From NCBI GenBank assembly GCA_963682025.1, contig OY821518.1, positions 127,538,582 to 127,602,581 of the forward strand: a stretch of DNA of 64,000 nucleotides. The letters are read 5' to 3'. The translations under genes were made by a program, and so were the position numbers. Of the stretch, positions 55,070-64,000 are shown in pieces. Every line of letters begins with the position of its first letter. Positions within the stretch are counted from its first letter, which is position 1. Under the pieces are notes generated by a model. That model was not told the DNA's origin and made no database searches. It was given only the letters and a program-made list of their open reading frames with translations. Source of the DNA: Cordilura impudica (taxonomy: Eukaryota > Arthropoda > Insecta > Diptera > Scathophagidae).

Positions 55070-55310
55070 GGGCACACAATGTAATTTTATCACCTTACCA
55101 CCAGGTGACTTCTGGCTATTGAATGAACTGAAAAGACCACTCCAGAGGCACTATTTTTAATCTGATGAGGAGGTAAAAGCCGAATCCGTTTTGAAGACCA
55201 TTCTGGAAATCAAGGATTAGAATAAAACGTTGGCATAAGTGTATTGAATCGGGTGGGGATTACTTCGAAGGTGATCAAATTGATATGGAAGGATAGTATG
55301 ATCTACATAA
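55070..55310 (+). pseudogene. mariner transposase C-terminal fragment
   Basis: Reads PPGDFWLLNELKRPLQRHYF, EEVKAESVLKTI and, after a frame change, KRWHKCIESGGDYFEGDQID. That matches the 'cDfflFpklKrpL.g..F ... KRwhkCi..gGdYFeGDki' end of mariner proteins. This is a different group from the DD41D copies. Confidence 0.65.
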
Positions 55311-57531
55311 ATCATAGATTTCAAAACAAACAATTCAATTCAGCGACATTCTCAACCCTGTAATTTTTTCTAACCAAAGCATATTGATGGTTTATATTCA
55401 ACAAGTGCTATCTGTAATTTACAATATAATTTATGTTTGGTTTTAAACTATTCTCTAAGATAACTGTCATCTATAATAATGATTAATTCTAAATAGATAC
55501 TAAACCGATCGATGAATATTTTTGTATCTAATGAATAGTTTTTTTGAATATACATATATCTCGATATATAAATTTATTTCTCTAAGTGCGCCAACAAAAA
55601 AAAAGATGCAAAAATGGTAGACCAATCTATTCTGCTAGTAAGTGTCATAAATTCATAATAACATACAAATAAACTAAAAAGTAAAGGAAGATCCTTATCT
55701 GCAAGCTTAAAAAGGACCTAAACATGAACACTAAAACAACAGTCATACAGCCAGCCAAGTGTACAATGAGTGGTACACTTGCTGGTATCTTCTACTTACA
55801 TACAACATTTGGTGCACAAGACAATTTCTAACGCCGATGGGGGTATAAAATGAACAAAAACAAAAAAAAAGAAAACATTTACGTACGTACGTTTTTTACG
55901 ACTGTATGCTAAGTATTTTTATGCATAAAAATAAAAACATAAAAAACGAATGTCTGAATATACAATTTATGTATGTATATACATATAAGTGTATGTGAAT
56001 ACAATTGTGTTTGTGTTGAAATCAAACCATCATCATCATCAACTTCAATAACGTATAAACCCACCACCCCTCGATGGTAATAAAACAAACGCACGAGTGT
56101 TTGAGTAAAGGAACCATTGACTGGTATTATTGTTATTTGTTGCAGTGTATGTACTCGTACAAGTACAACATGGAGCGTTACTGTGTACTCCATGTATTGT
56201 GAAACATGACATGGAATCAAAGCGATAATTCGAATAAGAATACAGCCACCTAAAAAATGGCAACAACAACAAAGTATGATGGCATTCAGGAGAATATATG
56301 ATGATGAGGATGTGTAAGATTTTTTAGTATGGTAACGAAGTAACAAACTATATATACATACATTCAGCTTTTTATATGTACAGCTTCGCAGTTTATATCA
56401 GAGCTCCCCATTACTCGAGTTTCGAGATACTTGAGTTGCTCGACCATTAAATGAGCTACTTGAGCCGAAAAAACTAACATTGCATGTTTGAAAGCATGTA
56501 AATAGATAAATATTAGCATTAAGTATAACAAATGTATACTTTTTGGAATCGTACAAGTACCAGTAATACAACCATTCAATATCGGCCTTGAATCAGACTT
56601 CCTACTGACGTGAGCAAACGACGCCTCGAAAAAGCTCGACCACTTTCCACGCAAATGTATGCACTCAATAGATGTTTGAAATCAGTTTTACATTTTTTTT
56701 CAAAATTTCATGGTATAATTTTATATATTTTCGAGACAGTTATAACAATAAATTGCTTTTCAGAAATATTGAAATATGCTACTACTATTCCAAAAATATC
56801 TCCCATTTTCCTCTGATACGTATGAAAATAAGTTCTTCGTATATATGTGACATCTATTTAAAAAAAGTTTTCAAGAACACTTGGAAAAAGCTATTTGTTG
56901 GAAGTCTACCTTTAATGTTGCTAAGACTGTTGGAGTGTCTGTATCTCCGCTACTTTCAACTAAATTTAAGCGACGATACTTGGACTGCTCTGCTCGTCTA
57001 ATTTTTGTTCAAAATCATCAGGTGTATATAGTATTTTTTAATTTTTGTTAAAGCTATTTTTTATTTTTTTAATTTTTGTTAAAAAATAGTATATAGTACT
57101 TTTAATTTTTGTTTAAAATAATATTGTATTATATTAAATATTTGGAGTTCAAATTATTAATTTGTATGTAAATGGCTACTAACATGAAACTACACTTTCA
57201 CTTTTAGTTTTCAATGTAATTCTTTTTTTCTAAAATGAGAAATTAAATAAAACACCAGACCTGTAATATATAATATTAACTATAATATATCTTATAAATA
57301 TCTACCGACTGACGACAGTATGTCAAAGTCGTAAGTTCTTATATTATTCATATTTTTCTTTTTTATCTAAAAATTATTAAAATCTGGAAATATTAAATTT
57401 TATATTTAGTTTTATATTTTTGTAAAGCATTTATTTTGAAAAAATAAGGAACAATTAACTAACTAAATAACTAACTATATTGTTAAACTTCAATTAAATT
57501 AACCACAAATCTTAAAGTATACTAGCAGATT
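55311..57531. other. 2.2-kb AT-rich region, no gene seen
   Basis: Contains ACGTACGTACG near 55882, ATGTATGTATATAC near 55970, CATCATCATCATC near 56028 and TTTTTAATTTTTGTT duplicated near 57040-57110. The open frames at 56045-56346 and 56672-57001 show no family features. A host non-coding or diverged repeat origin cannot be separated. Confidence 0.4.
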
Positions 57532-57896
57532 CCAGCCCTTGAAATTCAAGTGCAAATTCTAGGAAATTTTATTTTTTCATTAAATAAGGACCCTAAAGGT
57601 ATGCTATTGAATTATAGCCAATACACAAATCAACACAAAAAAAACTAATTTTTATTACAAACACATTAACAAATTTAATAAATACACACATAGCATTGTA
57701 TAATTTTATGTATGTGTTACTAGCAACTTTAAATGCAATTTACTCAAAATAGTGGAAAAAATTTAAAAATCTGTAAATCTGCAAAACCGCTAAAAAGAAA
57801 TACCTTTCAAATAATATATGTTTGGTTAAAACCGGAATAAAACGGTAGAACAAAACATCGATCACAAAAAATCGCCTAGCATATTAATATTATAGA
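57532..57896 (-). mobile_element. non-autonomous Helitron, complete
   Basis: A 365-bp minus-strand copy of the family at 45823-46184: TC start at 57896 next to A, CTAG end at 57532-57535 next to T. The hairpin 'cccttgaaattcaag' is slightly degenerate. The interior shows the same ordered blocks. Confidence 0.85.
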
Positions 57897-58262
57897 TATC
57901 CTGCTAATGCAATTTAGACTCTTGCCCGCACTAATAAATAAAATACCAAAATAATTTTAATTATGAAACACTTTTATATATTAAATTTAAGTACTTGAAT
58001 GAATTTACTCTCATAAAATATATTAAAATCTAGTTATTCATAGTTATCTGTTAAATATTACATCGCACAGTGGCTGGAAATCGTTTTTTATTGGCCAAAA
58101 TTCTGTAAATTTTGAACCGATCAAAATATTTTATTAATTTTTTTTAATGGATAGCTATTTAGTTGGGCTTGAGTCAGTTGTAGTTTCATTAAAATTGATT
58201 GAGTACTTTTAAGGAATTCTAGGTCAAAATTGAACTATTTATTTTTTTTTAACTTTTAAGAG
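57897..58262. other. AT-rich spacer, no gene seen
   Basis: No recognised element. Confidence 0.35.
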
Positions 58263-58804
58263 CTGTACGCAGCTTGTTAAGGAATCTTAACAGAAAATTT
58301 TCATATATTTCTTAAAGAAAAAAAAGCACAAAAGTACCTTTCAGTGCAACGCTAGAAATCAGCTGTTTTCTGTCAATTATTAAGAATTGTGAAATTGAAA
58401 ACAAATCAATTCTTCGGTTCTGCTTTATTTGGCCTGCTAAACGCTTTTTAAGCTGAGTATCAAAATTACCCATCCGCTTCTTGTTTTTTTTTTGCCGAAT
58501 TTTGTTCGTTTTTTCCCAGGTTTGCAACTGAAAAATAACTTTTATATTTTTTAGCATATTACATTTTGTTTATGCTTACCTCTCCTGTCAAAATTCCTTT
58601 CAGAAAGAACGAAAAATTTGATATTCCTGCTCAAAGCCTGGGTTGCCTAACTTCATTTACGTAAAAAAAAAGTAGTAAAAACAATACTACTTTTTTCAAA
58701 AGCTGCGGACTATCAACAGACATTTTTTGACAGAAAAATTCCTTAAGCATTTCTGAAGCGTTTTTTTATATGAAGTTTTTGATTCCTTAGCAAGCTGCGT
58801 ACAG
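58263..58804. mobile_element. 542-bp MITE candidate with 24-bp TIRs
   Basis: The arm 58263-58286 (starts CTGTACGCAGCTTG) is inverted at 58781-58804 with one mismatch in 24. The interior is AT-rich with no protein. No clear target-site duplication was found, so the superfamily is unknown. Confidence 0.6.
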
Positions 58805-60046
58805 GCCTTTAGCGTGAAATATGGGTTTTTATTTTTTTATGTCATATATGGATTCTAATAGTAATTACAAGCATTGTTTGTAATAATGGATTTTTTTTAT
58901 GTTTACACTCAAAAAAATTTTTACACTAAAAAAAAAATAAAATCACCTGCAAATTTTGCTATTACTACTGAAAAATTAGAATATTTACACTTTAAAAAAA
59001 CGTTAGTAATATTATCTAAAAGTCTTGCTATTATTACAGAAAAGTTTATTATTTTTTGCTATCAAATTTGTTAATTTTAGCAAAATAAATTTGCTGAACA
59101 TTAGCGCAATTATTCTGATTTTGATATGAAAATAAGTGATTTTATTTTTTGAATCTTTCTTATTTATTAAAACATTTCATAAATATGTGGGTAAAAAAAT
59201 ATTTAAATAATAGTATTTGCAACAATACTTTGTTTTTGTACTTAAGTAACAATGAAAGGCAATTATAAATATTATTCATTTGACTCAAATATTTATTACA
59301 AATATTCCATATTTTGTCCTGTGTTATTTCCGTTCTTTAGTAGTTTTTTAGCGGATCTGACGTTGTCAGTAACATATGAAATAGATCTTAATTTTTTCTG
59401 GTACTGTGCTCCCTAAAAAATTGCTCAAATATATTACATTATAACATTGCTGAAATATTTTATAGCAATTGGGTTTGTATTCAAATGTCACTTTCTTGTA
59501 AGCCTTCTCATAAGCCATCATACTATGTTTCTAGGTAGGAAATGGCATTAGTGCAGTACTATCTAAAATAATTTGTATAAAAACCCACTATACAAATGAA
59601 TTACCTGTGTATGTTTTCCTTAATACTTTTCCTTACTACTTGCATTGTTAGGTTAAAATTACTGTAATGTGAAATTTTTTGACTAATTTCATTATAATGA
59701 AAAAAGTGTTCTACCCGCGGATCGTCACGGGTGCAAAAGTACACAAAGGGTTAAATAGGACACTTTCACCTTTCTTTAGGTGGTATACGTTTCTAGTTCC
59801 CTTTTGTTCCCTAGAAGATGTATTCCACTAAATTTAAAATTTGACACAGTACAACGCAAATTTTTTTGTCACCGATTTTTTAAATTTTAACGCCATTTTG
59901 TAGCTAATATATCCAGATTAGGTTAAATTATTGCTTATTGTGGGCGTGGCATGCTGTCAAACTCAACTGTTTTTTTAATCTCAGAAAAATGTGATTTTTT
60001 TTGTTTTTTATAAAAAAAATGGTTACTACTCGCAAGTTCTCGCCGA
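58805..60046. other. 1.2-kb AT-rich region, no gene seen
   Basis: A and T runs and short frames only (for example 58874-59074, low complexity). Confidence 0.4.
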
Positions 60047-60665
60047 TAATATGGGCACTAGGCCTAAAATTGGACCGATACTGATCATGTTTGGTAAGGT
60101 ATCTTGTATTTTGCAAAAATATATACAAACAAAATTTGAAAAGAATCAGTGCAATATTTTTGTTTTTTGATAGATTCAAGTGCAGATCGGGAAGCAACTC
60201 TACATGGGGCCTACGAGTAAGGGTTGTCCCATAGGTATAATTTTTGGACTACTCAAAAATGGATGTAATAAACGTATACAAACCCAATTTGAGTAAGATC
60301 TATATGATAATTTGGATCTTATGGCAATTTATGTCGATTTCATAGGGGTCATTTGTATGGGGGCTAGGTCTGAACATGAACCGATTTTCACCAATTTCAA
60401 CAGCGTTCATCCTATGGCCGATAAAGGCTCACATACCAAATTTCATCGAAATATACTTATATTTGCGACCTGCAGTTTGATTACAAGCTTTACACACGGA
60501 CGGACGGACGGACGGACACACGGACGGACATCGTTAAATCGAATCAGATAGTGATTCTGATTCGATCGGTATAATAAAAGATGGGTCTAGGTCAAATATT
60601 TTTGGTAGTTACAAACAGCAGCACAAAGTCATTATACCCAAACCACATAGTGGTATAGGGTATAA
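60047..60665 (+). repeat. mini-me-like repeat, copy M4, left end missing
   Basis: Begins inside the family at 'gggcactaggcctaaaattgg' and runs to the normal right end with ACCACATAGTGGTATAGGG. (CGGA)n run at 60487-60530. Confidence 0.75.
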
Positions 60666-61016
60666 AAATCTTTGTCAGAAGAGTTGCCCTGGTTTTCATG
60701 GCGTTCTATAATTTCGGCTGTGTACTTTGTTGCGACTACTTTGTTTGAAATATTTTGTTCTTCTTTCGATGAAATGGTGCTCTTAATATTTTATCCAATG
60801 ATTCGGTAAAAGTTGAAATAACATCTGGGTATAAGAAAAAAGTGTTGACATATTAAAAAAATTAAATCACTCTTGATTTTTTTTTTTTGATCTTAGCTGT
60901 AAATACATTAGCTATAAACATATTGAAATCCATAATTATGACTTGGCCAAATACTTGATGTTGGCTGCGTTCACCATTATTACCGACAAGTAACTTGATT
61001 TGCCACTTCTATAAAA
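60666..61016. other. AT-rich spacer, no gene seen
   Basis: Nothing recognised between M4 and the Helitron-related repeat. Confidence 0.35.
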
Positions 61017-61400
61017 CTAGTGAAAATTCTACGAAATATTATTTTTTCATAAAATTTTTTCTTTAAATTTTTATTCTATATATGTATATAAAATGAGCCT
61101 AAAAAACTGAGCCCAAAGGTATGCTAATCAATTTCAGTAATTCACAACTCAACACAGAGCATGTGATATAGAATTTAAATCATTCTCATTAACAGGGTGT
61201 TACGAATTATTATAAATATTTTATTTTATTTTACTTAATTTAATATATTTTTAAAACATATTATACATAAATTTGATCATTCGGCAATTCTCATCCATAT
61301 GAACTAAAACTATGAAAATTTTCACACTCCTCCGTGCCCACATATTGCTTAAAAATGGAACTAAAAATTTACCTTCACGTTTTACATAGCATATAGATAT
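61017..61400 (-). mobile_element. Helitron-related repeat, longer variant
   Basis: Starts at CTAG (61017-61020) without the hairpin, then 'ttctacgaaatattattttttcat' and 'cccaaaggtatgctaatcaa' as in the short Helitrons. It continues with the same 'aacagggtgttacgaatta' and 'ttcacactcctccgtgcccac' blocks as 31010-31350. No complete 5' end was found. Confidence 0.55.
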
Positions 61401-62464
61401 AAACCAGAAAATACAAATGGTTAATGGATTTCGTTTCGCAGTATGGATCTTCCTAAGATAGCATCAAATTCGTTGAATATTTCCTCGTTTTTAATTATTT
61501 TTTATTATTTATTATTTTTTCACTTGTCTTTTGTAACTTCTTTTGCTTATGATTATTATACGTTTATTAATTAATTCATTTATTTACCTTATAGATTCAC
61601 TTGAATTTTGCGTGCAGTGACGTGTATTTTCAACAAAACAAAATTAAGCAATAAAAGATTAAGAAGAAGCGCAGCTTTGCAGCTGTCAAAAAAATTCTCT
61701 ACATATCAAAGGCAAAGTAAAAAGTGTAGACGCTTCGTTGATAATTTCAGCAAAAAGTGATCCAAAATAGTCAACAAAAGTGGTGACATATGGCTCCAGA
61801 TTCCCTACAAGGTATACAAACACAAACACCACAACAACAACTACAGTTATGGCACACATAGTACATAATTTAGAATAAAAATAATAATAAGAATGACATA
61901 GAAAAATCATGTTTTGTTAAGATTTTTTTTTATATCTTTACTGAAATCTAGAGATCTATTAAAGCAATGTCAATAAATTATTTTCACTCCATATGTACAA
62001 CCCAGCTGACCTATTGAGGGCGTGATCGCGATTTCCACAGGCGGACAGACGGATATCGCTACATCAAATCCGCTTGTTATAAGGATCAAGAATATATGGC
62101 GTCCAGATTTTTTTTCATAATTATTATAAACAGAATATCAAACTTCTAGAAAAAACATTTTTCAGCTTAGTTAACATTTTGAATTTTAGCTGTACGGATA
62201 CTTTTGCTAGCAAGTGTATTTCTATACAAATACAAATTTTAAGTTCACGTTTTCAGCGCATATAATCGAATCGTTGGTGATAACCACAGAAGTTCAAGTG
62301 TAACAACATTTCCAGATTATTTAGCAAATTCATATTTTTTTTGTCACTAAACATTGGGACTACCAAAAAAATACACATCAACACAGCAAAAAATTTAAGT
62401 CCATCTGAAAGAATTAAACTTTCATTACATATGAATAAATTGCTTCTAAAGAAGCTCCATTTTT
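61401..62464. other. AT-rich region with a degenerate GTCY trace
   Basis: A 'ggcggacagacggatatcgc' segment near 62040 recalls the mini-me-like core. Open frames at 61686-61910 and 62341-62676 have no family features; the second runs into copy M5. Confidence 0.4.
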
Positions 62465-62927
62465 TACCCTATACCACTATATGGTCAGTGTATAATGAGT
62501 ATATGCTAATGTTTGACCTGGACCCATCTTTTATTACACCGATCGACTCAGAATCACTTTATAATTCTATTAGGGATGTCCGTCCATCTGTCTGTCCGTT
62601 TGTCCAAACTACAGGTCGCAAATATGAATACATTTTCATAACATTTGGTATATTAACTTTTATCGACCAGACCTAGTCCCCATAAAAATGATCTCTCTGA
62701 GGTCGATTTCAATTGCCATAAGATCCATATTATCACAGTTCAAAAATAAACCCTGCCATAGCCCCCATATAAAGATGGTTTCCGATATTCAATTAAATCT
62801 ACCAAGTTTGGTTTATGCTTATATTCCATATTCTATATATTAGTTGGACCTAAGACCCTATCTTTAAAAGTAAGGTGTAGGTTATCGTATAGTCGGTCTA
62901 GACCGACCATAATTTTCTTATTTGTTA
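62465..62927 (-). repeat. mini-me-like repeat, copy M5, internally deleted
   Basis: Starts ACCCTATACCACTATATGG, has a short GTCCGTCCATCTGTCTGTCCG run (62578-62602), and ends with the palindrome TATAGTCGGTC...GACCGACCATA plus 'attttcttatttgtt'. About 380 bp shorter than M3. Confidence 0.75.
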
Positions 62928-63882
62928 ATTATTATTTTGTTTAAAAAAAAATTTGAGATATAAATTTCAGGAAAACTTAAAATAATTCGGATTTTAATAT
63001 GACACTATTTTCAAAGTAGCAGCTAGAATTTTCCTAAGTCTCGGCAGTGATCAACAACCTGTTTAATCGACACTCAAATTTTTTGTTGTTTTATTCCCTT
63101 ATGAGGAACTCTGAGTTATTTTTTATCTAACGTACAGGGGTTTGTATCCCTTTTTTCATTTTTCCTGCCAACTTTATTGTGCATATGTAAAAAGGACTTT
63201 TTCCGTTCCTTCGTCCATCGTATTTTGATAATATATTGAAATTGCTAAACAAACATGGAATCGAGTGTAATAAAATATACAAGCATATCAATAAAATCTA
63301 TAAAATTCAGCATAAAAAAGAGCTTTGTCCAAAAAAAGAAATGACTATAAAAAATTACATTTGCCTCGAATATTTTTTTTGCATTCGCCCAGAATGCCCT
63401 CCTGCTTACTACAGAATTGTTTGATATTTATGTTTGGTCATTGGCATTTTGTTCATCATCCTCTTCAGTAGTTTTTCGTATTCATCGCCTTTTCAATTGT
63501 AATAATTGCGATTCATTTTATCTGTTTTTCTTTCATTTTATATTTCGCAAATACGAAACTGCATCATTGATTATGATGATTTTTTTCGATTTTATTTTTT
63601 GTCGTCGAGATGTAAAATTTTTATGGTTCTAATGGCTAAAGCCAATTACTTTGCTACACATACTTTGTGTAGCAATGATGATGATAGTTTTGAATAATTT
63701 ACGAGTTGATATTCCGTTATTTTGTTAAGTACGATATTATGAGATTGCCAATATGAATACAAGTTTATTGAATGGAAAATTTGAATGTTTAGATTTTATG
63801 ATAGAGCAGATGATATGGAAATAAATGAATATTTTATTTTAAGACCATTTTTTCATCAAGTAAGAATATTTTCTCAAGATCA
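62928..63882. other. AT-rich region, no gene seen
   Basis: Short open frames (63236-63424, 63417-63697) lack recognisable domains. Confidence 0.4.
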
Positions 63883-64000
63883 TTATACCCTATACCACTA
63901 TGTGGTTTGGGTATAATGACTTTGTGCTGCTGTTTGTAACAACCAAAAATATTTGACCTAGACCCATCTTTAATTATACCGATCGAATCAGAATCACTTT
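63883..64000 (-). repeat. mini-me-like repeat, copy M6, cut by window end
   Basis: Starts TTATACCCTATACCACTATG and continues through 'gtttgtaacaaccaaaaata' to the 'ccgatcgaatcagaatcact' block, identical in order to M3 and M5. The rest lies beyond position 64000. Confidence 0.8.

Noticed and set aside
58066..58072. Isolated CACAGTG heptamer as another Transib end
   Set aside because: No nonamer-like sequence at 12 or 23 bp, no partner end and no 5-bp duplication.
1..64000. Host protein-coding gene, rRNA or functional tRNA gene
   Set aside because: None could be supported by eye. All recognisable proteins are of mobile-element type, and the tRNA-like signals sit in retroposon-like units.

Overview
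The window is AT-rich, repeat-dominated nuclear DNA of an insect, most likely a calyptrate fly. The evidence is GT-AG introns of 58-70 bp, several rosa-type (DD41D) mariner copies, mini-me-like repeats carrying (GTCY)n runs, and short Helitrons. I recognise no host protein-coding gene, rRNA or CRISPR array. Almost everything that can be identified is a transposable element, a fragment of one, or a tandem repeat.

Layout. 425-1655: decayed rosa mariner. 2068-5412: 3.3-kb array of a 7-bp unit. 7557-10285: DNA transposon with 0.5-0.6-kb inverted repeats (copy A). 10961-13975: decayed RTE-like LINE split by a 1.28-kb insertion with a 17-bp target duplication. 14195-14580: rosa fragment. 14709-15429: mini-me-like repeat. 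16106-17899: Helentron-like element with a 21-bp minisatellite inside. 20306-28075: a three-level nest, in which a Helitron is split by copy B of the long-TIR transposon, and copy B is split by an intact-looking Transib at 20826-25357. 28529-31350: mini-me-like and Helitron-related repeats. 32740-35185: rosa copy split by a hAT element. 35200-37745: GC-rich and 158-bp tandem arrays. 37829-41846: Helitron, rosa and hAT fragments, a Helentron-like copy and a fold-back. 41847-45305: DNA transposon with 13-bp TIRs and an unassigned transposase. 45823-49217: Helitron, SINE-like unit, mariner and LINE debris, and a nearly intact rosa element. 49218-55310: fragments of at least three LINE groups plus a mariner tail. 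55311-64000: mostly unassigned AT-rich DNA with a Helitron, a MITE candidate and three mini-me-like copies.

The most notable object is the Transib element. Its four-exon gene reads without interruption to 676 residues and keeps the RAG1-like blocks: a GRPRK motif, the acidic catalytic residues, a CxxC and an HxxxxH zinc site. Its 5-bp target duplication GAGTG is perfect. Its two ends have the layout of V(D)J recombination signals: CACACTG, 12 bp, ACAAAAATC at one end and CACAGTG, 23 bp, ACAAAAATA at the other. An unoccupied version of the same target lies in copy A at 7939-7943, which fixes the insertion boundaries.

All family calls come from reading translated motifs and repeat ends by eye. 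No database search was run.
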